A stretch of 64,000 nt of DNA from Megaleporinus macrocephalus. Taxonomy: Eukaryota > Chordata > Actinopteri > Characiformes > Anostomidae. Shown here piece after piece: positions 12,130 to 23,659 of this stretch. Below the pieces are notes generated by a model that saw nothing but the letters and a program-made list of their open reading frames with translations, was not told the DNA's origin and did no database searches. The position numbers were made by a program, and so were the translations under genes. Position 1 is the stretch's first letter. Each line of letters begins with the position of its first letter. The stretch lies in contig CM038710.1 of NCBI GenBank assembly GCA_021613375.1, forward strand, positions 30,679,136-30,743,135, written 5' to 3'.

Positions 12130-12620
12130 ACACACAAAAAGAAGAAATCACTGGCCTATCGGCCAACGAAATGTGTAGTTTTTTTTTTCCAGTCTCCAGC
12201 AAAAAGAAAAAGGTCAGTTCAATCTCAGCGCAGGCTTATCAGGCTTTTCCCGGGTGTTAACACACAATTTTTTAGACCGGCTAACTAATTCTCGCCTCAC
12301 AATTAATGTTTCCAAAGCACATTCCAGCCAGAGATATGTGCATTCGTGTGTGGCGGCAGGTTTGCCGGGGCTTAATGGCGTTCGCGTACAGGTCATTTTA
12401 ATATATTCATCAATTTCAACAGGGTTCATTTTAGTGTAGCCGCCAGCTACAGCGGCGCACAGCGATATTTTCAAGAACATTACAGTTGCGGCGCTTTCCT
12501 GGCTGTAAAAGCCGGCAGGGTAATTTGCTGAGAAATTACCTATGTTGCCTTGTAATATAAGCTGGCCGGCGCAATTTTACAACACAATGGCGAGATCGCA
12601 CAATGTACCAAGCACAAGTC
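12130..12620. promoter_or_regulatory. candidate conserved non-coding element, cluster part 2
   Basis: This is the most enhancer-like stretch in the window. Many CpG-containing words (GGCGTTCGCGTACAGGTCAT near 12,377, GCGGCGCACAGCGATATTTT near 12,451) sit beside AT-core motifs (CTAACTAATTCTCGCC, CACAATTAATG, TTTTAATATATTCATCAATT). Retained CpGs in AT-rich fish DNA hint at constraint. Frames of 60-90 codons are open on both strands, but none has a recognisable domain and they overlap each other, so I do not call an exon. The target gene is unknown. Confidence 0.5.
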
Positions 12621-13090
12621 TTCTGATTGTCTTGAGCGAGCGTGCTGGGACGTAACACGCCTTTTCTTCTGCTGCCGGTGCCGCACTCAAAGCACAAGCC
12701 ACCAATACTGGCAAGGCCATGATTTCCTCTCTGATTTTTGTGTCATAAGTCCAACCGCCATTTAGAACCACATTTTGTTGGTGCTTGAAAAGCAGAGGCA
12801 CATCAGCCAGCCCTTCCTCTATTGTATTTTATCTTTGGAAATCAAAGGCTGTCATTGATTGGCTTGAGCCAATAAAGAGAGTATGTGTCGTTGTTGTCTG
12901 ATAATTTGTCAGTTTTTTTTATTAGAAATATAGCGACATGGAGAAGCTGATTCGGGTTAAATCTTGAATGTTTGAGATGAATTCTCTCAGCAAATGGAGC
13001 TGATATTTGCAGCGGTGCTGTCTGTTTGCATAACTACACGAAGGCTTCATGCTTTATGAGAGTATGGTTGTGAGATTAAGAATGATTTCT
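12621..13090. promoter_or_regulatory. candidate conserved non-coding element, cluster part 3
   Basis: Continues the cluster with little repeat content. It includes the double palindrome at 12,833-12,873 (separate entry), a TTTGCATAAC octamer-like word near 13,025 and GCTTCATGCTTTATGAGAG near 13,044. Inference only. Confidence 0.45.
12833..12873. promoter_or_regulatory. paired palindromic factor-binding motifs
   Basis: CTTTGGAAATCAAAG (12,833-12,847) contains CTTTG and CAAAG as inverted halves, the TCF/LEF core in both orientations. Eleven bases later ATTGGCTTGAGCCAAT (12,858-12,873) is a perfect 6+4+6 inverted repeat. It resembles an NFI-type TTGGC...GCCAA site (spacer 4, not the usual 5) or two opposed CCAAT boxes. 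The motifs are visible; binding is inferred. Confidence 0.4.
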
Positions 13091-13769
13091 AGCCCTATGA
13101 TGTGCCCTAACACACAGGCTTGTATAATAAGTTTACTATTGAATGAATTCTTATTAGCACTGTGTATGACAGCTTGAACGCTGCCTGTAGAAGCACCTGA
13201 CTGGTGAAAACGACTTTGATGCACTCTTCGGCAGCTTGGATGTAACAATAATACACGTGATGTTATAATACCGCTGAGTAATGTGGTATTTTCCAAATAT
13301 ATCATGGCATGGAATGATACTTACGTTTGCATGAATAATGGCAAGAATTTGCTGCTATTCTAAAAGAATGTCTTAAAAATCCGACACACTACATGTACAA
13401 AAGCATCCTGACATCCCTCCTGACTAGTAAATTCAGCTAGCTACTTTAAGGTGGACCCATAGGTGGCACAGGTTTTTAGTTGTGCACACACAGCTTAATA
13501 ATTCAGCACTAGTACTTCACCTCACTATGCTCTCGTGGATGGGATGGGCAAACGTCCTGTTGTTACACTTGTTTGCAGAATTAATGTGTTTATGTAGTTC
13601 TATACATAGAGCTGACACGACTTGTTTTAATTGGACTATTTTGGCCTGCAGCCCTTAAAAATATACCAAAGAGAACTTTGCACAGTATTGTAAATGTGCA
13701 TAAAAGAGAACATTGTTTAAGGAAGTAACTGTTCTTATATTTATGTGATATTAATAATGATTGTGGCAT
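13091..13769. other. no gene; ordinary sequence
   Basis: No element or protein similarity recognised. Confidence 0.5.
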
Positions 13770-14341
13770 TGTTGTTGATGCCAGACAGTCTCTGGAGTTT
13801 ACTCAGAATAGTGCAATAAAAAGAAAAAACATCCAGTGAGCGGCAGTTCTGCCTTGTGAGAGGAGCTGAGGTTATGATAACTCAGATAACCACGGTGTAC
13901 AATTGTGTTAAACAAAAAAGCCTTTTAGAATGCACAACATTTTAAACATTGAGGTAGATGGGTCTAAACTGGTGGAGGTGGTGTAATAGTGTGAGGAATG
14001 TTTTTGTGTCATTCTTATCAGTCATTGCTTGATTGTCACAGACTATATGAAGGTTGTTACTGACCATGTGCAGAATTTCTTGTCCATAGTTTACCTTATT
14101 GTAATGGCTTAAGACATAAAAGCCATTGTTTTCAACTAATCCTATAAAAGATCTTTGGGATGTGGTAGAATAGATCTATAGGATAGAGGTGCACCTGAAA
14201 AACCTGCTGAAATTGCATGTCATGTCTGGACCATAAGAAATGTTTCCAAGATATTGTGGCATCACAAAGAAATGAGTTTTGAGAGTGAAGGGAGGCCCTA
14301 ACCAGTATTAGTGCAGTGTTCCTAAGTACTTGGAGTGTGTA
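13770..14341 (+). mobile_element. internally deleted Tc1/mariner-like element (second family)
   Basis: The order of pieces follows a fish Tc1-like element different from the one at 9.5 kb. A GATGCCAGAC segment lies at about 13,778. GTGAGCGGCAGTTCTG (about 13,836) and CTCAGATAACCAC follow, then CTGGTGGAGGTGGTGTAATAG (about 13,969), PIKDLWDVVE (about 14,141-14,170), and the C-terminus GGPNQY with stop at 14,309-14,311. The catalytic Glu expected in the PIEHLWD-type motif reads Lys. The right terminus ends at 14,341, next to a TA (14,342-14,343) as expected for the TA target. The left terminus and several internal segments are missing. Inactive. Confidence 0.75.
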
Positions 14342-15499
14342 TACTGCCTAGCACTATTTTGTCCATTGAAAATTGTCTACAGAATGGCAGCTTCAGCCGA
14401 AGGGCTTTGCGAGAACTGAAACTATTGAAGTGCTTGGTTACAATTGATATGGCTAGGAACCTTGATTACAAGGCTCGGTTTCTGTGGGGACCTGCACAAA
14501 ATGCAACACCCCTCATTAGCAGACAGTTGTAACAGAAGAGGAGAGCATAGCACTGTTTTAATGATGGAGCCAGCACCGGCCGACAGCTGTAAAAAACTGA
14601 CATAATTATGTTAGCTTTGAGCTGTAAGCACACTCAGGATCTCTTCCTCAGTGGATTATGGAGCGGTGTGGTTCTGCTTCATGTGGTTTCTGTGCGTTAA
14701 AGTCCTTCAGCCCCTTGCCTGCGTTTCTCCGACTGCAGTGTGACAGCACAGAGAGTGTATGGGGCTGGCTGGCTGACTGACAGTGACTGGTTCTGTAAAG
14801 GCTAGAGGTGAATTCAGCCTGTTCCTACACTAATATTAAACAGGGCATGATCCTACAGAGCCAAGACATGCGCACACACACGCACGCATGCACACACTCA
14901 CACATATATGCTTAAATATTATGAGTGGGCAAGTAATTGACTAACCACTTCTTCAAGTTGTAGAATACTACAAAAACATTGCATTAACTGATACCGCTTA
15001 ACATAACTCTCCACGCATGTCAAATTAAATCCTGCATCTATAATACAAAAGTGTCATTAGGCTGCATCACCAGAAAGTCTGGAAGGTTTTGTGGCTGCCA
15101 GGTTTGTTTGACTGACCAAAATGACCAGCCACAGAATGTTATTTTAGCATGACATGCAAGGAATGTTGTGAGAGCAGACTAGTGCAAAACAAAGAGGTAT
15201 GGTAGTCAACAGACATGCTAGGTTATGTTACCTTCCACTGCTTTTCCATTATTGAGTAACAATAGTGCAAATATTGTATATGAATTTTTTATTTTTTATT
15301 TTTTATTTTTTTGAATGGTCACTCACTTGGTCATATACAATATTCAGACTTTTTGCCTGTTCCTGGTCTGCTGCCATTTATGCATAATAAGATTCCTACA
15401 GGACAGGGATTTCCAGGGAGAGACGGGTGTCTTTGTTGCTGGCTTCCACAACTCACTCACATCCCTGAACGGGGAAGAAAAGAGAGGAAGCGTTCTCCC
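14342..15499. other. no gene; ordinary sequence
   Basis: A short CA-like patch at 14,872-14,900 and a T/A run at 15,286-15,311. No gene signal. Confidence 0.5.
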
Positions 15500-15538
15500 A
15501 TCTCTCTCTTTCTCTCTCTCTCTCACACACACACACAT

Positions 15539-15599
<61 letters not shown>
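15500..15599. repeat. long CT/CA compound microsatellite
   Basis: A CT run (15,500-15,523) passes into a CA run of about 75 bp with one TAA interruption. The 90-150-codon frames overlapping it are artefacts. Confidence 0.93.
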
Positions 15600-15603
<4 letters not shown>

Positions 15604-16230
15604 AGCTTCCAGACACACATATTGTTAAAACAACAATGGACCCTTTCCAGTGTCCCGTGGTTTGTTTAGATGAAAGAATAATGCAGTGGCTCAGGAGAGT
15701 GTTTATGCTAACAGTGTTTGCGCTCTGCTGTAGTTTTTACTCTCATTATCTCTCAGAAACAGATTGAGATGAAGGAATGCTATAGCTTTGCTGTTGGGCT
15801 GCCAGTGACTGAAACTCCAGAGATGTCAGCCACCCTAGATGTTTTCCATAGTCCAGTGTTTGACATGCGCAAGCAACAGTTCTTACAGAAATTGACTTGC
15901 TCTACACTTTTAAAGATAGTTCCAAACAGACGGAAGTATGTTTACTAATATGTGCATTCCTTTGCTGAGTATTGTTTGTGTCTGTGCATGGCTGGGTTCC
16001 ATACATACATTCATCAAAAAGACACAGGAGTTCTAGCAAAGCTTTTTAGACCAAGGGTGAATACAGTTGTACAGTATAAGACTTTGTTTTGGGAAAACTG
16101 ATGAAAATCTATTCTAGTAGACACCAAATATAAAATGATGAACTTTGAATTGATCAACGTTGGCCCCCTTTAACAAAAAAAATTACACAGACGCCTCAAC
16201 AACTCAGTGTATCACATTTTCAGTGTTATA
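15600..16230. other. no gene; ordinary sequence
   Basis: I see nothing here apart from a short A run near 16,178. Confidence 0.5.
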
Positions 16231-16911
16231 TACACCGATCAGCCATAACATATATCTGGACACACTGTCCATTTGATCAGCTCCACTTACCATATAGGAG
16301 CACTTTGTACTTCAACAGACTGTAGTAATGCAGTGACACTGATGATGGTAGGTTAGTGTGTGTTGCACTGTTATGAGTGGATCTAGACACAGCAGTGCTG
16401 CTGGAGTTTTTAAACACCTCAGTGTCACTGCTGGACTGAAAATAGTTTACCAACCAGCGAAGTTCAGCTAGCAGTGTCTGGTGGGCAGCATCCTGTGACC
16501 ACTGATAAAGGACTAAAGATTGACCAACAAACTGTGTAGCAACAGATGAGCCATCTTCTCTGACTTTATATCTACGCAGTGGACACGCAAGGTTGGCATG
16601 TCTGTTAAAGTGGACAGTGAGTGGGCCCACTTTTATCAACCCTGCTGTGTCTGATCCACTCGTACCAACACAACACACACTAACACACCTGTGTTAATGC
16701 AGTGCTGAGAATGACCTACCACCAAAATAATATCTGCTCTGTGCTGGTCCTCTGGGGGTCTTGATCATAGAAGAACAAAGTAAATGAATACTAACAAATG
16801 TGGAGAAACAGATGGAGCACAGTTTGTAAGTGTAGAACTACAAAGTGCAACTGTGTTGTAAATGGATGTAGATACAAAGAGGTTGTTTTAATGTTATGTC
16901 TAATCTTTGTA
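16231..16911. mobile_element. foldback (long imperfect hairpin) element, near full length
   Basis: It starts TACACCGATCAGCCATAACA and ends with the degenerate complement (ATGTTATGTCTAATCTTTGTA). The two halves are imperfect reverse complements throughout: GTGTGTTGCACTGTTATGAG at about 16,358 against CGTACCAACACAACACACAC at about 16,660, and TGGATCTAGACACAGCAGTG against CCTGCTGTGTCTGATCCACT. TATA lies on each side (16,227-16,230 and 16,912-16,915), a possible 4-bp target duplication in low-complexity flank. No coding capacity: the 133-codon minus-strand frame (16,277-16,678) is the hairpin itself. I recall this family as very common in otophysan fish. It is non-autonomous and its mobilising enzyme is unknown to me. 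Confidence 0.75.
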
Positions 16912-17489
16912 TATAGTATATATGTCATCATTCAGTGAATTGCCTTTAATTTCTCTTTCAAAAAAATTCAACCTTCCATCTCCAAAGTTTAGTTTTAGAA
17001 GTTGCTTGCGTTTTCTGCATGATTAGGTTTGAGGAACCATCTCAATGTGTGGAAGACCAACCACAAAGCAATTGCAAAGGAACCCTACTAAAATGACTAT
17101 ATATGCACATTTGAGATGATTTATCAAACTTGTTGTGCCTCCATAGAATACCAACATCTTATTAGAGAGTTTGCAACTGACTTTGATTGTTTGGGTGTTT
17201 CTTACAGGTATTCTATGACATCAGGTTTCCTCTGACCTTTTCAAAATTATATATTTTGTATTGCAGTGGATTTATACACTTGTTACATGTTTGCTGGGCT
17301 AGCTTATTGACGTATTGAGCTAGCACTTGGTCTTTTGTCTTGAGGTAGTTGATGGCTCTATTTTACATGGTTCTATACAGTTGGTATATAATTAGTTAGC
17401 CTCAGTAAGTTCAACAGTAATGCCAGATACATTGCAAGCACATATTATGGCGCATCACATTTTGCACCGTGCCTTCTCACATACACCTG
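16912..17489. other. no gene; ordinary sequence
   Basis: I see nothing here. Confidence 0.5.
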
Positions 17490-17548
17490 ACTCTCTCTCT
17501 CTTTCTCTGTCTCTCTCTTTCTTTCTCTCTCACACACACACACACACA
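17490..17548. repeat. CT/CA microsatellite
   Basis: Imperfect CT, then a short CA run. Confidence 0.9.
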
Positions 17549-17880
17549 AAGATGCACATCAGCCCGGACGAACATATTTAATTTCCTGCCGGGGCCGTGC
17601 CTCTTCATTTTTTTTCATTGAAGCACAATGCAGACACAGAACCTTGTCATCCGTTTTCATCTGCCATTTCCCCGAGGCCTGCTCCTCTCCTCTGCCTTCT
17701 CCCGCCATTATATAGCTTCATTAGCGCTGCTATGAAAGAATCCTCACTCTCTGCTGTGCTGCCTATGCTGCTTTGATTGACCATTCTTCCTGGCTGAAAT
17801 ACTGTATGTGATCTGATGTGCTTTAATCCTATTTATTCTGTTGCATTACCAGGCAGCTGATAAGGGCTTATCCCTGTGAA
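17549..17880. promoter_or_regulatory. candidate conserved non-coding element
   Basis: Complex sequence with CATATTTAATTTCCTGCC near 17,572, CCATTATATAGCTTCATTAG near 17,705, and GCTGCTTTGATTGACC near 17,767. Its sharp contrast with the adjacent microsatellite and the density of homeodomain- and TCF-like words make it one of the better regulatory candidates. No alignment available. Confidence 0.42.
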
Positions 17881-18364
17881 TGCAGTATCGAGGCTTAAGG
17901 CAGAGCAGGTGGCTTTTTTTTTTTACTATAGATCTGTGACTCTGCGTTCGGTCATTCAGAAATGCGTGCATAGAAAAAATGTGGATTCTGAATTCTACTC
18001 AATTAGCTTAGCATGTTGGCTCCCTCTGTCCGGTCTCACACTGTGCATGTGTGCGTGCGTGCATGTGTGTGTCTCGCCGGGGGAGATGGCACTGTTGTGT
18101 GTGCATATTGAGGCGCGCTGTTCCCCTATGATGATTTATTGCCTCTTTTACAGATCCTGCCTGGCATTTAGTGGAGTCATATTCAGAACTACATAACACC
18201 AAAACAAGCTCTGACACTCGGATCTGTGTGGTCTCATGCTGTGCCTGGGTGTATGTGTGTACTGGCAGATAACAACAAGCACACTGATGTATATGTTTAC
18301 TTGTTTTTTTGCATATTTTCAAGACAACAAAAGCTAGAAGGTATTAGGTATTATTTGGAAACAG
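17881..18364. other. no gene; ordinary sequence
   Basis: Contains a degenerate GT-rich patch at about 18,043-18,075. The open frames on both strands around 17,876-18,322 are unrecognisable. Confidence 0.5.
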
Positions 18365-18670
18365 ACGGAAGTATGACGGAGGGTCATTTTCAGTAGTAAC
18401 ACTGACATTGTGGTGGCCTGTTGGTGTTGCGCTGATAGGAGTGTATCAGACACGGCAGTGCTGCTGGAGTTTTTAAACTTGAGGAACTAGAGGATGTATA
18501 ACACATACTGTGCAGCTGATGAGCTATCATCTTTACGCTTAACGTCTTTATGTTTCCAAGGTGGACTCTAGCAACACTGCTGTGTCTGATCCACCTATAC
18601 CAGAATGAGAAAGGGGTAAAAGGGGGCTAATAAATAAAAGCAAATAAATATATAGTCTGCAGTCTGTATA
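18365..18670. mobile_element. truncated foldback element
   Basis: A shortened relative of the 16,231 element. It has TATCAGACACGGCAGTGCTG (about 18,443) followed by TGGAGTTTTTAAACTT, then after a deletion AACACTGCTGTGTCTGATCC (about 18,573), which pairs with the left half. Both termini are heavily decayed. Confidence 0.6.
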
Positions 18671-19449
18671 TATGAGCCAAATCTCTGTATGTGAGTATAT
18701 GTATTTATGTCTCATCTGTGCATTTATCTATATATGTGTGTGTACTATACAACATTTTGAGAACACGCTTCATTTATTTAGTTCCCACTCAGGGTGGCTA
18801 TCAAGTTATTCATTTTTTAGTGTGAGGAAGAAAATGTTACATAAATGTCTTATACAATCTTTTATTAATCTTTATTACAAGTTACATTTTTTGATTGAGG
18901 GCGGTTTCAGCTGCAGGGTGATTTTTACACCGACACAAAGTTAGGTCTTGGTTACGTTGTCTGCTTTTCCCGATTTGAGTAATGCAAATACATTCAATGA
19001 TATTAAGGCCTGGTAAGTCCATTGATTGATCTGATTTACAGAATTGCTTCTGTTTCGTCTATTTTACTTTCTCAGTAATGAGTTTTTAGACTCATAGCAT
19101 TTAGGTGTTTTTTCTCTTCTCAGCGTGTGGAAAGACAGAAACACCTGTGGAGTTGTGGAGTTTGATTTTCTCCTCTCCCTCAAAGATGAAAGCCTTAGGT
19201 ACTGTTTATCTGATGTTTACAGTTTTCGTGCTCTACCAGATCCTGCAGCGTTGTTTAAGGATTTTTTTGACCTCTAGTTTAGAAAGTCCTTAACTTATTT
19301 TCCTTTCAGCCTCTCCTGTCTATATGCAAGTGGATGTTGCATCTGGTGTACTCAAAAATGCCTCCTAAAAAAGAATAAATGAGTAAAAAAAAAAAGAATA
19401 AAAACGGATGTGGAGGCCATTTTGACTGGAAAGTGAATAATATAAAGTA

Positions 19450-19451
<2 letters not shown>
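18671..19451. other. no gene; ordinary sequence
   Basis: AT-rich. A short A run near 19,386. No gene signal. Confidence 0.5.

Positions 19452-19491
<40 letters not shown>
19452..19491. repeat. GT microsatellite
   Basis: A perfect (TG)20 run. Minus-strand His-Thr frames over it are artefacts. Confidence 0.95.
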
Positions 19492-19495
<4 letters not shown>

Positions 19496-19608
19496 CATGT
19501 ACTTACAGACATGCTTGTTTGTGTGTTTACTGAACTCCAATACCTAGATGCACTGCTTTAGTCTTTGTGTCTGTCACTTACAAAAACAATCAATATAGCC
19601 AGTTTATT

Positions 19609-19629
19609 CTCTCTCTCTCTCTCTTTCTT

Positions 19630-19660
<31 letters not shown>

Positions 19661-19685
19661 TTCTCTCTTCCATCCTCTCTCTCTC
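19609..19685. repeat. CT microsatellite
   Basis: CT units with scattered TTTCT interruptions, about 77 bp. It accounts for the Ser-Leu and Arg-Glu frames on the two strands. Confidence 0.93.
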
Positions 19686-19689
19686 AGTG

Positions 19690-20100
19690 GGGGAGCAAGC
19701 TGCAGATAATAAGCGTGAGGGGAGATCCAGGCTGTTGTATTCCATATGGGGAGTGCAGTCCATTGCCAGTGTACCAGGGGTCAGAGTCAATTTCAAAAGG
19801 AGCATTCAGTCTTTATCACAGTCCAGACCTTCACACTCTCTATCATAAAGCTCCTCCGTAAATGTGTGGGGCCAGATTTTATCAACACACACCCTGCGTA
19901 ATCCCACACTAGATTGGATTTTAAAATGGGAGGGGGTCCAATTCTGGGAGCGCAGTACCTTGAGTATAGTGTTAAATGGACAGTTAGTGCTGGTGTTGTC
20001 GTTTATAGAGATAAGATTAGAAATGCGTTGTTTGTGGCTGGGTTTGAAGTGAGCTGCAGTGCCTGGAATGATCTGGTTTTCCACACGGAGTTTGTGTTAT
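19690..20100. promoter_or_regulatory. candidate conserved non-coding element
   Basis: About 400 bp of complex sequence with several frames open on both strands (up to 92 codons, mutually overlapping and unrecognised). Words include GGATTTTAAAATGGGAG near 19,917 and AGAGATAAGATTAGAAATGC near 20,008. I favour constrained non-coding DNA over an exon because no frame dominates. Confidence 0.35.
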
Positions 20101-20174
20101 AAGCAGCGAAGAAATGTTCTGCACTGTCTGTTGTGTTTATTGACTTTAATAAGACTATAGTGTTTTGTGTTGTT

Positions 20175-20176
<2 letters not shown>

Positions 20177-20233
<57 letters not shown>

Positions 20234-20245
20234 CGTGCGTGTGTG
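20177..20245. repeat. GT microsatellite
   Basis: About 69 bp of (GT)n ending in GTGC variants. Confidence 0.95.
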
Positions 20246-21984
20246 CTAGTTTTTGTACATTTTCAGAACAGACCTCTCTTACATAAAAAAGCCAGAGAAA
20301 TGCAGGGCTACAGAGGCATGATCAAGAAAATGGTGCTGATCAGGAAATCAAATACCCTGTTACTATCTAAAAATTGTTATTCAATGTGTGTAGTCAGTCC
20401 TATTATATGTAAGCCAATCAGCATGCTGCTTATGGGCTGTCTGAATTGCATTTTTTGGACATGTTATCAGTCAGCACTTCTTGACAAGACAGCAGTCCGT
20501 ACAGTGAGTAAATACACCCACTACCCAAGTCCCAGTTATTAACCGCACCCAGTTGGTTACAAAAATTAGACTTAATTTTCTGATACAGATACAGAATATT
20601 AATTAAGAACACAGATAAGCAATATTTGAGGCTTATATAATAATTTATTGTAATCTGGATGCTTGTGGTGTACAGAAATGCAGCTGTTACTCTGAATTTG
20701 AATTGAAAAATATATATGTTATAAAAATATAGTGCTTTGAATGTTAGACAGTATAGACTGCAAACATAGTAACACAGGTCTTGACAAACAAAGTTTGACA
20801 AAGTGCTTTGAACTTTTTTGCAAACTACATTGTAAAAGCTCTACACACTACCTTTTCTCTTACGGTGAAAGCAAAGCAGGTGAGTATTGGGTGGACTATA
20901 GACAGACTACAGAAGTGCAGTAACCAGCCCAGTTATGAATCAGCCAGACCATTAGGTTGATCATGGTTGCATCAGGTATGTGCATAAATAACAAAATGCT
21001 CCAATGACAAAATTCAACAAAAACAACAATAATAATAAAAATGCTCAAATTAGTAGGTCGTCACCTCATATGAGGCATATGTACGACACCCATGCTTTCA
21101 CAAGCTGTAAAGATAAATGTGTTCTTCGGTCATCTTCTTTTAGTGTAGGCATTTGTTTGACCTCTTACCCACTTTCACTCCTTTAACCTCTTTAATACTG
21201 TGATCAGTTTTATGCTGTTATGAGTGAATGTATGTGTGTGTGTGTGTTTCTGTGAGTTTATATTTGAAGAGTTGATAAAATAAAAGGTCTCTGCTCTCTA
21301 TCTGTGCCTCTCCTTCCTATCATGCCTTGCCCTTTTTCACCCTGTTGGTATGTGTTGCTATTGGCAGTGACAGCTGTCTCACCTCCTTCATACGCACACA
21401 AACACACACACACACACATACACAGCTGTCTTACTTACTGCCAGCCCCAAGGACCCCAAATATAGCTTTATTCACACTCCACCTTATTTTTCTCTGCTAC
21501 TCTACCTTGCTGTCCACTTGCAGTACTAAAGTCTCTCTCTGTTGTGGTTCCTGTGCTTCTTTGTACATTGCTAAACTGTCTACAGGTCTTTCAAACAGTC
21601 TGGTACATTTATAAATATTGAATTGTGTATATTTTTTATTCTTTTGCTCTAGCTTGTTTAACCATGTTTCTTGACAAGCATCTGCAGCCTGCACTCAACT
21701 GCATTTCCAACAAGGTTCCAGGAAAACATCACAGTTGTTGGTGTATCAGTTTTATGTATACGCTGTAATGTATGTATTAATGGTGATTTGTTGTTATAGT
21801 CCTGATTCTTGATAAGCTCTACATTGATTTGGCATGTACACGTAATTGTGTATTTTGCACAGGTAAATTAACAACACATGTACCAGTGTAAACACAAATA
21901 AAAAAATAAACTAATTTGAGGTTCTAAGAGTATAACATACTCACTCCAGGCTCTCCTGAAACAGATCCTCCACCTCCAGTTTCT
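20246..21984. other. no gene; ordinary AT-rich sequence
   Basis: Contains a short GT run (about 21,234-21,247) and a CA run (about 21,394-21,424). The 123-codon minus-strand frame (20,430-20,801) is AT-rich noise with no domain. Confidence 0.5.
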
Positions 21985-22325
21985 TTGGACAGCAGCAGTA
22001 TATTTGCCTATTCAGCCTTTATTAGTTTAACCCCATCCATTCATGCTGAGTTTATAAATAGTGTTTCAGTCTGGACTACTTTTCTATCAAACAAGATTAC
22101 AGGACAGCCAGTCAGAGCAGAGATCAAATACATATTTCAGTCTTATAGCCAAAGTAACAAAAACAGGGATTGCAAGGAGTAAAGGTTAGTTTGAAAAATG
22201 GAAATCGTGCAACAGTTTTGGATACATTAAACTGCTTAGTCAATGTAAGTGGACCACAGAAGGGAAAACAATATAAGAAAGATTTAAAATATGTGGGAAA
22301 AAATTTCCATGTCACTACATTAGAT
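21985..22325. mobile_element. MITE-like repeat, TTAAAGG family (decayed copy)
   Basis: Shares the core TTGCCTATTCAGCC...TAACCCCATCCATTCATGCTG (22,003-22,050) with copies at 27,097 and 44,419. Termini are not clear in this copy. Non-coding. Family relationship is seen within the window; class is inferred. Confidence 0.45.
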
Positions 22326-23214
22326 TATATTTTAGCCTCAAGTTTAGGTAGCGTAGGTTAAATAAATGTGTAACAACCCTGATATAGCTTATTTTGTTTT
22401 GGACAGCTTAGTTTTGTTTCATTTCACTTATATTTACACCATGCAGATTACAGTAAGCAGATTTACAGAAAAAAATACTTATGAACAATCCAAAATACCT
22501 AGCAAATAACATACATTGCATATAGTTCTTCTTTCATTATCATCATATTATTGTGTTAAACCAATATTGGTATACTGATCTAGACCAGAAGGTCTCAGAC
22601 TGGTTTGAAAACCACTGTTATATACTATACAACACCCAGCATTCCCATATGCATTGAATAGAGGAGAGGAGGTCATGTAAGACCATTCTCTCACCTTTTA
22701 GGAGGCTTTGTGTGGACAAGGTCATAACTGGTCATTCCACATCCCTCGAAACCCTTCTCTCTCGAGCTTAGCCCTGTGGCCTGTCTCTCAGCCCATTAAA
22801 AACTCATCTCCTCCCCTCAGGCTGCCAGACCTCCCCATTCCGCCTGTTCTCTGTCTGTACGCTCTCGACTTGCCCTTCCTTCACCTCCTTCTCTTTTTCC
22901 CCTCCTTCCTTATTCACCCTCCCTGTCTTACCTTCTTCTTTCACCACTGTGCTCTTACACCAGTCTCTTCTCACTGTTCTCTCAAGCTGGGGCTCCCTTC
23001 AGAGGGTCTCTTTTAGAGACCAGTTCAACTAGCTAACAAAACAGCATTGCAAACAGAAAAAATGGAAGTGAGATTTTAAAAATAAAAAAGACTATTACAA
23101 AGCTTAGTGGTCAGTGGTATTTTATAAAACTATAATGTTTACCGGTACTAAGGATAGGCTGTGCACAATATGTATCATTATCAAAATTAAATTAGGCAGT
23201 TGAGGGGAGGCTGT
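22326..23214. other. no gene; pyrimidine-rich patch
   Basis: 22,740-22,990 is CT-rich and yields a Pro/Leu/Ser-rich 102-codon frame. I do not regard it as coding. Confidence 0.5.
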
Positions 23215-23640
23215 TATAATGGCTGTAGCACGTTAGACACGACAAAGTTGACAAAAGTGCTGTACAAAGTTTAAATAACTTATAAAATGATAAAATGTGC
23301 AAAACAAAAGACAAAACAAAGCAAACACCTGCAATTAAGAAGCCATAGTGAAATCATCTGTTGTAGGTTTTGACCTAAAAACTGTTACAAAGGCAGCAGA
23401 ATGAATATTCAGAGGAAGATTGTTTCAAAGCCTCGGTGCTGCAACTGAAAAGACACAATCTCAGCTTCGGACAACACCGAGGAAAGCCAGCTAGAACTGT
23501 ATAAGTGTATATAAGAGTTACATTCATACATACTACAGCAAACTCAGAGGAAAAACTTGGTTTTATGTGATTTGAGCCCTTTGATTAATGCTAGTTCGGT
23601 GAGTTCTATAGTGGACACATAGCAATGAGCTGTCCATGGT
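23215..23640. repeat. probable dispersed repeat, class unknown
   Basis: Strings such as AAAAGTGCTGTACAAAG (about 23,253) and GATTGTTTCAAAGCCTCGG (about 23,418) resemble high-copy teleost interspersed sequence that I recall. Self-alignment of a fish genome would confirm this. No protein. Confidence 0.35.
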
Positions 23641-23659
23641 CCTGGAAACGACTCCTCTC

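Noticed and set aside
12214..12480. 88-codon minus-strand frame as an exon
   Set aside because: Overlaps a 61-codon frame on the opposite strand, has no recognised domain and no convincing splice pair. Better explained as a conserved non-coding block.
16277..16678. 133-codon minus-strand frame
   Set aside because: It is the arm of a foldback element, and its partner arm is visible on the other side.
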